From Candidatus Thiodiazotropha sp. (ex Monitilora ramsayi) (lineage in GTDB: Bacteria; Pseudomonadota; Gammaproteobacteria; Chromatiales; Chromatiaceae): a DNA stretch of 64,000 nt. A program made the translations under genes and the position numbers. A model generated the notes under the pieces. It searched no databases. It was given only the letters and a program-made list of their open reading frames with translations, and was not told the DNA's origin. Shown piece by piece: positions 33,109 to 42,539 of this stretch (positions within the stretch are counted from its first letter, which is position 1; the number at the start of each line of letters is the position of its first letter). The stretch lies in NCBI GenBank assembly GCA_025655595.1, contig JAHXIO010000004.1, forward strand, positions 1 through 64,000, given 5' to 3'.

Positions 33109-34506
33109 ATGTCTGAGCAGAAAATTGATAACAAACACGGAAAGGAGAAAAGTAAGGGACGCCTGCTGGTGGTTGACGACGATATCCGCCATGCCGAGAG
33201 TCTTGCCATGATGGTAAGCAGTTGGGGGTATGATGTGGAGACGGCGCCGGATGGGGCAAAAGCCGCGGGTATCCTGGTGACCCGCCCAATTGACGTGGTG
33301 CTTCTCGATCTCCATATGCCTGTCGCTGATGGGCACAAAGTTATGGACTTTATACGGAAGCGGAAACTGACCACAAGGGTCATTGCCATTTCCGGTGATC
33401 CTTCCATGGACGATGCCATTAAGTCCCTGAAGAAGGGCGCAGACAATTTCATTCGCAAGCCGGTAGCGCCGGTAGACCTCTTGAAAGCCATCGACGAAAG
33501 CCTGAAGAGGCGCACCCAGGAGGCCGAAGTCGCCGATGTTAAGCGTCGTGTAGATACCAAAAACAGCCTGCACCGATTGATGTTCGATGTCGCCCCAAAC
33601 CTTCTGTTTTTGCTGGATGTGAACGGACACTTCCGCATGGTGAACAACGTCTTCTCCAAGGTAACCGGGTACTCCAAGCAGGAACTGCTGGGCATGCATT
33701 GGAAATCTCTGGTGGAGAACGATGAGATCGAGCGCATTGAACATGTCTTCGAAGAGCGGAGAACCACACCGGATCAGTTCCCCGAAGTCGAGCTGAGGCT
33801 GAAGTGCAAGGAGCAGTCATCCAACGATCCCGGTCAGAAACCCCGTACTGTCCTGGTAGCGCTGCAGTCCCGGCGGCTCTACTCAGTACAGGAAGGCAAA
33901 AAGGTTTTCTTCGGAACCTATGGGGTAGCGCGGGACATCACCCATTACAACAAATTGGAAGAGCTGAATAAATATCGCGAGTTCCACGATACACTGACCG
34001 GCCTGCCGAACCGTGTGCTTTTCGATGACTATCTGAATTTTGCCCTGACGCAGGCTAAACACAGCAACACGGGACTCTGTCTTCTCAATATCGTACTGGA
34101 TGATCTCAAGCAGGTTAACGAGCGTTACGGACACGCGGCCGGTGATACCTGTCTCAAGGCCCTTGCCACCCGCCTCAAGCGGCAGGTACGCAAAGGGGAT
34201 ACCCTGGCCCGCATCGACGGAAGTGAATTTCTGCTGCTGTTGCCCAATATCCGGGAAGAGAAATCGGTCGTCCATCTTGCCGAGAAGATAAGGATGGCAC
34301 TCACCTATCCGGTGATTGTCGAAGGTAAGAGCATCAGTCTGCAGATTACTGTCGGTACCGCCCTGTTTCCCCGCGATGCAAAGGATACAGACGGGCTATT
34401 GCAACACGCCAAGATTGATTTCGGTGCAATGGCTCAGAGTAGAAAAAGGCAGCAGGCAACAGCGACCAGCTCAAACTGGATCAAGTTGATCAAGTCGAAT
34501 CCCTGA
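33109..34506 (+). CDS. Response regulator with PAS and degenerate GGDEF domain
   Basis: The 465-residue protein has a receiver domain (about 17-135: LLVVDDDIRHAES, phospho-acceptor in VVLLDLHMP, Lys in IRKPVAP), a PAS domain (about 160-285) and a GGDEF-type domain (about 310-455, HDTLTGLPNRVLFDDYL). The active-site loop reads ARIDGSEFLLLL instead of the usual R-x-GGDEF. The first Gly and the metal-binding Asp are replaced, so cyclic-di-GMP synthesis is doubtful. It may act as a binding or docking domain. Start 33109 has GGAAG 8 bases upstream. Confidence 0.85.
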   Translation: MSEQKIDNKHGKEKSKGRLLVVDDDIRHAESLAMMVSSWGYDVETAPDGAKAAGILVTRPIDVVLLDLHMPVADGHKVMDFIRKRKLTTRVIAISGDPSMDDAIKSLKKGADNFIRKPVAPVDLLKAIDESLKRRTQEAEVADVKRRVDTKNSLHRLMFDVAPNLLFLLDVNGHFRMVNNVFSKVTGYSKQELLGMHWKSLVENDEIERIEHVFEERRTTPDQFPEVELRLKCKEQSSNDPGQKPRTVLVALQSRRLYSVQEGKKVFFGTYGVARDITHYNKLEELNKYREFHDTLTGLPNRVLFDDYLNFALTQAKHSNTGLCLLNIVLDDLKQVNERYGHAAGDTCLKALATRLKRQVRKGDTLARIDGSEFLLLLPNIREEKSVVHLAEKIRMALTYPVIVEGKSISLQITVGTALFPRDAKDTDGLLQHAKIDFGAMAQSRKRQQATATSSNWIKLIKSNP

Positions 34507-34694
34507 AAAATCATTACATGAATCGAATGGTGTTTTAACTTAAAGGGATTGTTTCACGACTTGTATTTAAGGGGGCATGGGTTTCCAGTCTGTTTCGGTG
34601 GGGTGGGGCAGGGCTCCATCATGGCCATATCGGTACTCAAAGAAAATTCTCACGTCACCCTGTTTTTACCCACTAAAGTCAGTACCGCGTGGCG
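34507..34694. repeat. Intergenic gap with a copy of the GTGGGGCAGGGC repeat arm
   Basis: This 188-base gap lies between convergent genes. GTGGGGCAGGGCTCCA at 34603-34618 matches one arm of the inverted repeat at 20010-20068. No gene or clear terminator is seen. Confidence 0.45.
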
Positions 34695-36035
34695 CTAACT
34701 TTTTTTACCTTTCTTGTCTCGCGGTATGCCGAAGCGTTGCCGTCTTTCCCATAAAGCCTTGCGACTGATGCCGAGTTGCTTTGCAAGCTCAGTCTCGGTC
34801 ATATGCTCTTGATTCTCCAGAACGAAATGCCGAAAGTATTCTTCCAGAGAGAGATTGTCACCAGCATGTTCGTTGCGCTGACGATGAGTGGTGATCTGGT
34901 GATCTATTGAGAGCAATTCCGGGGTGATGGTATCACCTTCACAAAGGATCACGGCCCGTTCGATGGTATTCGCCAACTCCCTGACATTTCCAGGCCAGTG
35001 GTAACGACGAATGGCGTCCATAGCAGTACGACTCAACTTGAGAGGAGCGCGGTTAAGTTGCCTCGATGACTTTTCCAGCAGGAAAAGAGCCAGTGCTTTG
35101 ATATCGGCGCCCCGGTCCCTGAGAGGAGGGAGAGTCATTTCAACCACACGAAGTCGAAAATAGAGGTCGCTGCGGAATGTCTGTTGTTGAACCAGTTTGC
35201 GGATATCGCGGTGGGTGGCGGCAATGATGCGGATATCTGGCTGTAGCTGAGGTCTGTCACCACCGCTGTTGTACTCATCGCCCTGCAAAACACGCAACAG
35301 TCTGGCCTGTGCCGGCATGGGCAACTCACCGACTTCGTCCATGAATAGCGTACCGCCGCTGGCTTGTGCCAGTAAGCCGCCTTTTCGGGTTTCATTCTCG
35401 CCGGTTTGGCCGAAAAGTTCCGTCTCCACCTGACTCTCCGGCACGGCAGCGCAGTTAAAGACGATGAACGGTGACTGTCTGCGATGGCTCTTCTCATGCA
35501 GAGCGCGGGCAACGAGCTCTTTGCCAGAGCCGGATTCACCGAGGATCAGCACTGTGGCATCAGTGGGTGCGACCTTGTTGATCCGGTTGAAGACATCGCA
35601 CATGGCGGAGCACTCGCCCACCATGCCTTTCACCGGATAACTCTTCTCGACCTCACTTTTCAGCACGGCTTGCTGACGTTGACTGCGGTCCTGTTTGATA
35701 GTGCGGTCTACGAGCATCAGCAGCTCTTCATGATCAAAGGGCTTGGAGATATAGTCCACCGCACCCATCTTCATGGCATCCACTGCCGAGCGGATGCTGG
35801 CATAACTGGTCATGATGAGAACAGGAACCGGAGCGGCCCGTTTTATGATCTCTGTTCCCGGTAAACCCGGGAGGCGCACATCACTGATAATCAGGTCGAA
35901 ACCGTTTGGTGTATGCTCCGTCTCCGCCTCTTCGATTGAACCGGCTTCTGCGACGACATAGTCGTGGCGTTCCAGCAATCGTTTGACGGCGCGACGGATC
36001 ACAGTCTCGTCTTCAATAATTAATACGCGATTCAT
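34695..36035 (-). CDS. NtrC-family response regulator lacking the GAFTGA loop
   Basis: The 446-residue protein has a receiver (VLIIEDETVIRRAV, IISDVRLPG, Lys in ISKPFDHEE), an AAA+ domain with Walker A GESGSGKELVARAL and Walker B LFMDEVGELP, and a Fis-type HTH (LAKQLGISRKALWERRQRFG). Where sigma-54 activators read ELFG-x4-GAFTGA, this one reads ELFGQTGENETRKGG. The sigma-54 contact loop is therefore absent, and it may act on sigma-70 promoters or as a repressor. Its start overlaps the end of the kinase gene by 23 bases. The CbrA/CbrB and CrbS/CrbR systems are the closest known parallels, so the nearby acetate genes are possible targets. Confidence 0.88.
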   Translation of the reverse strand: MNRVLIIEDETVIRRAVKRLLERHDYVVAEAGSIEEAETEHTPNGFDLIISDVRLPGLPGTEIIKRAAPVPVLIMTSYASIRSAVDAMKMGAVDYISKPFDHEELLMLVDRTIKQDRSQRQQAVLKSEVEKSYPVKGMVGECSAMCDVFNRINKVAPTDATVLILGESGSGKELVARALHEKSHRRQSPFIVFNCAAVPESQVETELFGQTGENETRKGGLLAQASGGTLFMDEVGELPMPAQARLLRVLQGDEYNSGGDRPQLQPDIRIIAATHRDIRKLVQQQTFRSDLYFRLRVVEMTLPPLRDRGADIKALALFLLEKSSRQLNRAPLKLSRTAMDAIRRYHWPGNVRELANTIERAVILCEGDTITPELLSIDHQITTHRQRNEHAGDNLSLEEYFRHFVLENQEHMTETELAKQLGISRKALWERRQRFGIPRDKKGKKS

Positions 36036-38976
36036 GATGTGGCTTTGATATTTTTGGTAAGTCGATAATAACCCGGGTGCCGTTACCCGACGTTGAGTCG
36101 ATACTGATGGCACCCTGGTGATCGGAAATAATCTTATAGGCCATTGCCAGGCCCAGCCCTGTACCCTCACCCGGTGGTTTGGTTGTGAAGAAGGGTTCAA
36201 AAATGTAGCCCTGGTTCTCGTCTGAAATACCCTCTCCCTGATCGACGACCTCAATACGCATACAGTCGGCAATTTCATTGGCAGTCAGTTCAACCGCATC
36301 ACCGGGAGACGAGGCGTCACAGGCATTGGTCAGGATATTCACCAAAACTTGAGAGAGCCCCTGACGATCCCCTTCGATGGTCAGTTCCTCTGGGCAGAGA
36401 TTTTGGCAGCTCACCTGACGGCCGTGATGTGTCAACTTCACCAGCCGGATTGCCTCATCCGCTACATCCTTGAGGGAGAAGCGGCGGATATCGGTGCCGA
36501 TACCTCCGCTGCGACTGAAGTTCATTAGCGTCTTGACGATCGCGGTTATGCGTTGGGTCTGATTGAGGATCTCATCGATACTCTCTTTTACCAGTTCGGG
36601 TTCCTCCTCATGACGCAGATTTTGCGCCAAAGAAGCGATACCGGTGACCGGGTTGCCGATCTCATGTGCCACCCCGGCAGCCAGACGACCGATAGAGGCG
36701 AGCCGCTCGCTGTGTGCCAGTTCTGCCTCGAGGGTTTCCAGGTTGGTCAGATCTTCCATCAGAATGACCTGGCTGGTTCGTGCTTCCTCTACCGGGTGAT
36801 CGACCGGCATCGGGCCCGGAATCGCAGCCTTGTGCAGGTTGAACCAGCGCTTGCTGTTCTCATGCGTCAATTCCAGATGGTAGATATGTTCGTCAGTTGC
36901 TGAGGCAAAACCGGCAAGGAGATGTCCCCAGGGTTCGGGTAGACGATGCAGAGGCACGCCGACTGCGTCGCGGGCTGGCAGCCCGGTCATGACCTCCATA
37001 GCCAGATTCCAGATGGTGACGGTGCGCAGCTTATCGATGGTACAGACGCCCAGAGGGAGATCGAGCAACACCTGGCGATGGTAGCGTCGCAGGTTGTCCA
37101 GGTCGCCACTCAGGCCCCGCAAGCGTGAGCGGGAGTGCTCCAACTGGTCTTCTATAAACCGCATGGAGTCGGCGAGGGCGGTCTGAGTATGGATATCGAG
37201 CTGCAGTCTCCGGTTGATAATCATATGCGCCAGTTGAGGCCCCAGCAGACCGGAGAGATTGCGCTCGATGCGCTCACGCAATCGGCGTAACTGGGAGGGC
37301 CGGGTCTCGTTCACGGAGAGACTCAGGTCACTGAGTGCCTGTTTGACCTCGCGCTCGGCGGCTTCGCCACCCAACATCTGCGCCAGCTGCTTGGAGAACT
37401 GTGCTGAAGAACCGGCGTTGACCATACCGCCCAATGGGATCATCGATTCGCTGCAGCAGGCACTGGCCGCCTCCTGTTCGCCACGGCTCTGTTTGCCCAC
37501 CAGAGAGCCGAAGACAAACAGCAGCGTATTCGCCGTCAGCGACCAGAAAGTGGCGAATTCCCACTGATCCATACCCGATGCCAGGCGTAGTGCCGGGATG
37601 TCAAACTCGGTACGGATGAAGCCGGAACTCTCCAGCAACGGCAGCAGAAGCGTGGCTGACCAGATCGCGATGCCTGCCAGCAATCCCAGGATCAGACCGA
37701 GACGATTAGCCCGTCGCCAGTAGAGCAGGCCAACGATACCCGGTAGAAACTGGACTACGGCCACAAATGAGATCAGACCCAGTTGCACCAGCCCTTGATG
37801 CTTCTCCAGCAGGATATAGAAGCCATATCCGGCCATGATGATGAGGGCGATCAATAGACGCCGGCCCAGCAGCAGCCAGCGATAGAGGTTGACCTGGGGA
37901 TCTGGGAAGTTGGTCGGTAGCAGAATATGGTTCAGGGTCATCGACGAGAGCGCCAGGGTGGTGATGATCATCATGGCGCTGGCCGACGAGACACCGCCGA
38001 TGAAGGCCAAAATGGGCAGCCAGGAGGGACCGGTTTCCAGACTGAGCCCGAGTGCGTAGTAGTCAGGATGAACTTTGAGCTGTAGTGCTTCTCCGGCCCA
38101 TAGAATCAGCGGGATCGGAAGATTGATCAGGAGGAGGAACAAAGGGAAGGCCCAACTGGCAGTACGCAGGGCCTTGGGCTCAAAATTTTCCGTGAAGAGC
38201 ATATGAAACTGTCGTGGCAGCAGGAAGGCTGCCGCGAAGGCCAGGAGCAGCAGTGTAGCCCAAGGACCTTCTCTGACCGGTTGATAAAGCCTCTCGATGG
38301 CCTCGGGATGAATCTGGAGCCACTGGTCGAGGCCGTCCAGACCTCCGAAGACCCCCACAAGGGCGGTTGCGCCAATGACGAGCAGTGCCAGCAGTTTTAC
38401 CAATGATTCAAAAGCAATGGCGGCAACCAGACCGCGATGTTTTTCACGACTGGTACTGTGTCTGGCACCGAACAGGATGGCGAAAACCACCAGTGTGCTA
38501 CAGAAGATCAATGCCAGGCTGCGCGGTGTCGCCGATTGACTGACCACAGTCAGGGAGTCGGTTACCGCGCGGATCTGGAGCGCGATGTAGGGGAGGGTGC
38601 CCACCAACATAAATAGGGTGACCAGTATACCGGCCAGTTGGCTCCGGTAGCGGAATGCGAACAGATCCGCCAACGAGGTCAGTTGGTACTCTTGTGTCAG
38701 TCTGAGTATGGGCTGAAGCAGCAGTGGTGCGAGAGCGAACGCCAGGGTCACCCCCAGGTAGACAGTGAGAAACAAATAGCCCTGCGTTTGCGCAAATCCA
38801 ACGCTGCCGTAGTAGGTCCAGGAAGTCGCATAGACACCCAGGGAGAAGACATACACCATCGGGTGACGTATCAGTTTTTCCGGTATTTTGCCGCTGTCTG
38901 CGGCATAGGCGATCAGGAACAGCAGAACCAGATAAGTAAATCCGACACCGAAAAGCAGTCCGAGGTCATGGGTCAT
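36013..38976 (-). CDS. Sensor histidine kinase with SLC5 (sodium:solute symporter) domain, CbrA/CrbS-like
   Basis: Residues 1 to about 500 are a symporter-like membrane domain with roughly 13 helices (YVFSLGVYATSWTYYGSVG, YQLTSLADLFAFRY). They are followed by a linker/STAC-like helical region, a PAS segment (about 640-750, LLDLPLGVCTIDKLRTVTIW), HisKA with AGVAHEIGNPVTG, and an HATPase (NILTNACDASSPGD, GTGLGLAMAY). Such kinases (CbrA, CrbS/MxtR) couple uptake or sensing of a solute to expression of carbon-use genes, including acs in Vibrio and Pseudomonas. It overlaps both neighbours, so the three genes form one operon. Confidence 0.9.
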   Translation of the reverse strand: MTHDLGLLFGVGFTYLVLLFLIAYAADSGKIPEKLIRHPMVYVFSLGVYATSWTYYGSVGFAQTQGYLFLTVYLGVTLAFALAPLLLQPILRLTQEYQLTSLADLFAFRYRSQLAGILVTLFMLVGTLPYIALQIRAVTDSLTVVSQSATPRSLALIFCSTLVVFAILFGARHSTSREKHRGLVAAIAFESLVKLLALLVIGATALVGVFGGLDGLDQWLQIHPEAIERLYQPVREGPWATLLLLAFAAAFLLPRQFHMLFTENFEPKALRTASWAFPLFLLLINLPIPLILWAGEALQLKVHPDYYALGLSLETGPSWLPILAFIGGVSSASAMMIITTLALSSMTLNHILLPTNFPDPQVNLYRWLLLGRRLLIALIIMAGYGFYILLEKHQGLVQLGLISFVAVVQFLPGIVGLLYWRRANRLGLILGLLAGIAIWSATLLLPLLESSGFIRTEFDIPALRLASGMDQWEFATFWSLTANTLLFVFGSLVGKQSRGEQEAASACCSESMIPLGGMVNAGSSAQFSKQLAQMLGGEAAEREVKQALSDLSLSVNETRPSQLRRLRERIERNLSGLLGPQLAHMIINRRLQLDIHTQTALADSMRFIEDQLEHSRSRLRGLSGDLDNLRRYHRQVLLDLPLGVCTIDKLRTVTIWNLAMEVMTGLPARDAVGVPLHRLPEPWGHLLAGFASATDEHIYHLELTHENSKRWFNLHKAAIPGPMPVDHPVEEARTSQVILMEDLTNLETLEAELAHSERLASIGRLAAGVAHEIGNPVTGIASLAQNLRHEEEPELVKESIDEILNQTQRITAIVKTLMNFSRSGGIGTDIRRFSLKDVADEAIRLVKLTHHGRQVSCQNLCPEELTIEGDRQGLSQVLVNILTNACDASSPGDAVELTANEIADCMRIEVVDQGEGISDENQGYIFEPFFTTKPPGEGTGLGLAMAYKIISDHQGAISIDSTSGNGTRVIIDLPKISKPHHESRINY

Positions 38977-39160
38977 GGTGGCGGCGCTGTATCCAGGCGA
39001 TGAAGATGATGATAGCGAGCCAAAGCAGGTAGGGGATGTACCAGGGGCTATCCTTCGAGGTCCACCAGATCATGACCGGGGTCGACAGTAGAAGCAGGAT
39101 TACCAGACCGAGCGCGAGAGTCCGGTCGAGTTGGCGTTCGGGGGGCGGTGTTTCTCGCAT
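38966..39160 (-). CDS. Small two-helix membrane protein upstream of the kinase (CbrX-like position)
   Basis: The 64-residue protein has two hydrophobic helices (about 15-32 and 42-57). It overlaps the kinase start by 11 bases, which implies translational coupling. In Pseudomonas a small membrane protein, CbrX, precedes and is coupled to cbrA. The position and form here fit that, but sequence homology cannot be judged. Confidence 0.65.
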   Translation of the reverse strand: MRETPPPERQLDRTLALGLVILLLLSTPVMIWWTSKDSPWYIPYLLWLAIIIFIAWIQRRHHDP

Positions 39161-39248
39161 CCCAAGAGCCTAGCAGCTGTTACGGAATGTAACAACTTCA
39201 GCTATTTCCCAAGGCGCTATCCGAGGGATGTCAGGTTTTGAAAACGGC

Positions 39249-40214
39249 TTACTTTTTCATACCGTGGATGGATTCGATTATCTCATTCAGCTTTGCCGCA
39301 AGCTCAGTGGGTTCGAACTTGGGAACGTATGCATCAGCGCCTACACCCCTGCCCAGGGCCATATTGGCATCCGCCGAAAGCGATGAATGCATAATGATGG
39401 GAATGTCCGAGAGTCTCTGATCCTCTTTGATCTTCTTCGTCAATACATACCCGTCCATCTCCGGCATCTCCACATCCGTCAGTATCACCTGGATGAAATC
39501 GCTCGCTTTGTGACCCGTAGCCTCGGCTCGCTCTGTGATCTCCTTCAGCTTATCCCAGGCTTCAGAGCCGTTTTTGGTGCCGATATATTTGATCCCCATG
39601 TGATTCATGGTGCGGATGATCTGGTCCCTGGCTACAGCGGAATCATCGGCGAATAGAAGGGTGATATCGCTGTCTCCAACATCCTGGATGCCTTCGAAAA
39701 TATCTGAGCTCTGGCCAAAGCCCGAGGTTTGACTGAGGACCATCTCCACATCCATGATCATGACCAGGCGCTTGTCTTTCAGTTCGGTCACCGCAGTCAC
39801 AAGGCCGCCGTGCTGCTGGGCCATCATGGCGGGTGGTACCTTGACGTCTTCCCATGCCAATCGCTCGATGGTGTCGACCGAATGCACCAGAAAGCCCTGC
39901 ACATTTTTGTTGTACTCGGTGACGATGAGGATTTCAGGCTTGTCTTCCGACTGGATATTGCAGAAATCGGGGAGATTGATCACCGGTATCATATTGCCGC
40001 GTAGGCTGACCATCCCCTCTACAGAGGCGGGCATATCCGGTGCATGGGTGATCTCAGGTACCAGCATGACCTCTCTGACTTTGAAGACATTCACCCCGTA
40101 TGTCTCTTCTCGTCCCGTATGAACATCCTTACCGAGGCTGAAAAGCAGCACTTCCAGTCGGTTGGTTCCGGCCAAACGGGTACGGTCATCGACGGATTTG
40201 ATAAAGTTTGCCAT
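39249..40214 (-). CDS. cheV: Chemotaxis coupling protein CheV (CheW-REC)
   Basis: The 321-residue protein has a CheW domain (about 20-165, NVFKVREVMLVPEITHAPDM, GMVSLRGNMIPVINL) and a receiver (about 183-315, LLFADDSAVARDQI, ILTDVEMPEMDGY with the acceptor Asp). It links chemoreceptors to CheA and adapts signalling by phosphorylation. Start 40214 has GGTGGA 7 bases upstream. No other che genes are in the window. motY lies 3 kb away. Confidence 0.92.
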   Translation of the reverse strand: MANFIKSVDDRTRLAGTNRLEVLLFSLGKDVHTGREETYGVNVFKVREVMLVPEITHAPDMPASVEGMVSLRGNMIPVINLPDFCNIQSEDKPEILIVTEYNKNVQGFLVHSVDTIERLAWEDVKVPPAMMAQQHGGLVTAVTELKDKRLVMIMDVEMVLSQTSGFGQSSDIFEGIQDVGDSDITLLFADDSAVARDQIIRTMNHMGIKYIGTKNGSEAWDKLKEITERAEATGHKASDFIQVILTDVEMPEMDGYVLTKKIKEDQRLSDIPIIMHSSLSADANMALGRGVGADAYVPKFEPTELAAKLNEIIESIHGMKK

Positions 40215-40428
40215 TGAGATTCCACCCAGATGCAAAAAATATGAGCCGGCAGGGGGAGAGGCTTCTGACCTTCAACCTGTCCGGGACTATCACGCAATAT
40301 AGCGGTCGTTCCTGGGAAAGCTTTAACGGCTCGTTGGTGTATATATCTGCGCAGCATTAACGAATACTGGAAAAAGAACCTTTTTTACACCAAGATCAAT
40401 GGCTGACACTGTTTGAGGAGAAAATGGC

Positions 40429-40812
40429 GTGAATCCGGAGAAGGTCCTTTTTGGTTTTTTTATCGTTCTGGCATTGACGCTTAACTTCGGCTTCTTTGTC
40501 GGAGACCTGGACAACCCAGATCATCACCACGTATATGAGCTGTTTGCCGTCATTGTGGTGAACCTGGTGGCCACCATTCTCAAATTCGGTGACCGTACTC
40601 AGATGGGGGCGGTACTGTTGGCGACCAGTCTGGTGGCGATGCTGCAGCTCTTCGCCGCTGCGCTGGTCTGGACAATGGTTGTGCATGTGACCGGTACCGG
40701 TCTGACGTCTGTGGCAATGGCCAGCATTGTCTCCCTTTCCGGTGGCGCCATGCTGGCCAATGTGATTTCGGTAATCCTATTGATTATTGAAACCGTGATG
40801 CTGCGTCGGTAA
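40429..40812 (+). CDS. Multi-helix membrane protein, DUF6394-like
   Basis: The 127-residue protein (GTG start) has four membrane helices (about 5-24, 36-52, 59-82 and 94-123). It also has a conserved-looking DLDNPDHHHVYELFAVIVV segment and FGDRTQMGAVLLATSLVA. From memory this matches a small family (DUF6394) that accompanies TrkA-type potassium channels, and such a channel gene follows after 23 bases. It may be a channel accessory subunit. Confidence 0.7.
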   Translation: MNPEKVLFGFFIVLALTLNFGFFVGDLDNPDHHHVYELFAVIVVNLVATILKFGDRTQMGAVLLATSLVAMLQLFAAALVWTMVVHVTGTGLTSVAMASIVSLSGGAMLANVISVILLIIETVMLRR

Positions 40813-40835
40813 ATACACGCCGATACGGGTCTCTG

Positions 40836-42539
40836 ATGGAAAATATCGTCTTCCTCATCTTCAGGCGCATGCGAGCGCCATTGTTGATTCTTGTGTTGAC
40901 CTACTCCATCGCCATTCTGGGGCTGGTGTTGATTCCAGGACGGGATGCAGACGGTAATGTTTGGCATATGGATTTCTTCCATGCCTTCTACTTTGTCAGT
41001 TTCATGGCCAGTACCATCGGTTTCGGAGAAATTCCTTACGAATTTACCGCCGGGCAGCGGTTATGGGTCAGTTTTTCCATCTTCTTCACTGTTGTGGTCT
41101 GGCTCTACTCCATCGGTACCGTCCTGGCCTTGTTGAAGGACGAGACTTTTCAACATGCGCTGACGGAGCGCCGCTTCGCACGCCAGATCAAGCGAATGCG
41201 CGAGGCTTTCTATCTCGTCTGCGGTTACGGACAGACCGGTGAGGCGCTGGTGAAATCACTCACCGACCGGAATCAACATGCCGTAGTGATCGATATCCTC
41301 CAGGATCGGGTCAATCTGCTCAAATTGGAGAATCTTAGGGAGTATGTGCCAGGCCTCTGCGGGGATGCCCGGTTACCGGCTCATCTGCTTGAGGCGGGTT
41401 TGAACCATCCCCGCTGTAGAGGGGTAGTGGCACTGACCAATTCCAATGAGGCCAATCTCAAAGTCGCCATCACCTCGAAGCTGCTGCACCCGGAGATCGA
41501 GGTTATCTGCCGTGCCGACTCCCATGACATTGAAGCAAACATGGCCTCATTCGGTACCGATTACATTATCGACCCTTTTGATACCTTCGCACTGCATCTG
41601 GCTACCGCTATTCAGGCGCCTTGCCTCAGCTTGTTGCAAGACTGGCTTTCAATGGGACATAGCGACCTGTTGAAAGACCCCGTCTATCCTCCCTGTGAGG
41701 GGCTATGGGTGATCTGTGGTTATGGGCGTTTCGGCAAAGCCATCTATGACAAATTGATCAGGGAGGGGCTGGAAGTCATCGTTGTGGAAGCGAATCCCGA
41801 TACCACGGGCATCCCCTCTACCGCCTTCGTGATGGGACGTGGAACCGAGGCCAATACCCTGATGGAGGCTGATATCGAAAGGGCGGCCGGACTTGTGGCC
41901 GGTACCGACAATGATGCCAATAATCTCTCAATCATCATGACGGCCAGAGAGCTGAATCAGGACCTTTTCGTGATTATGCGGCAGAACCGGAAGGATAATG
42001 ACCCAGTGATCGAGGCGGTCCGTGCCGATATGGTGATGCTACCCAGCGAGATCATTGCCAACCAGATACGTGTGCTGCTGGGTGCACCGATGCAGCATCA
42101 GTTCGTCAAGCTGGTACTGCACCAGGAGGATGAGTGGGCCTGTGAGCTGATCAGCCGGATCTCTGCCCTGGTGACAAGCCATGCACCGGAGGTTTGGGAG
42201 GTAGCGTTTACGGAAGAGGATTCCCACGCTGTCTGTGCACATGTCAGGCGGGGTGAGCAGCTCACATTAGCTCAATTGATGATAGATCCTCGCAACAGAG
42301 AGACCAATCTGCCTTGTATTCCGCTTATGTTGCTACGCCACAATGAGTGGGTACTACTGCCGGATCCTGAGCTAAGTGTCCAGAAAGACGATCATTTTCT
42401 CTTCTGCGGTTCACATTATGGCCGGGATCGCATGGAATGGACGCTGCAGAACGAGAACGCATTGAGCTATATACTAACCGGAGAGGCCAGGCCGGAGGGG
42501 TGGATCTGGCGCCGACTCATCAATAAGGGGGCGACATGA
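40836..42539 (+). CDS. Two-helix potassium channel with two RCK/TrkA-N domains
   Basis: The 567-residue protein has helix 1 (about 13-33), a pore region, helix 2 (about 80-105), and then two TrkA-N nucleotide-binding domains with VCGYGQTG near 127 and ICGYGRFG near 290, plus a C-terminal TrkA-C-like part. The selectivity filter reads TIGFGE rather than TVGYGD, so potassium selectivity may be altered. Single-chain RCK-RCK channels of this form gate in response to ligand or NAD(H). It overlaps the next gene by four bases (ATGA). Confidence 0.85.
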   Translation: MENIVFLIFRRMRAPLLILVLTYSIAILGLVLIPGRDADGNVWHMDFFHAFYFVSFMASTIGFGEIPYEFTAGQRLWVSFSIFFTVVVWLYSIGTVLALLKDETFQHALTERRFARQIKRMREAFYLVCGYGQTGEALVKSLTDRNQHAVVIDILQDRVNLLKLENLREYVPGLCGDARLPAHLLEAGLNHPRCRGVVALTNSNEANLKVAITSKLLHPEIEVICRADSHDIEANMASFGTDYIIDPFDTFALHLATAIQAPCLSLLQDWLSMGHSDLLKDPVYPPCEGLWVICGYGRFGKAIYDKLIREGLEVIVVEANPDTTGIPSTAFVMGRGTEANTLMEADIERAAGLVAGTDNDANNLSIIMTARELNQDLFVIMRQNRKDNDPVIEAVRADMVMLPSEIIANQIRVLLGAPMQHQFVKLVLHQEDEWACELISRISALVTSHAPEVWEVAFTEEDSHAVCAHVRRGEQLTLAQLMIDPRNRETNLPCIPLMLLRHNEWVLLPDPELSVQKDDHFLFCGSHYGRDRMEWTLQNENALSYILTGEARPEGWIWRRLINKGAT

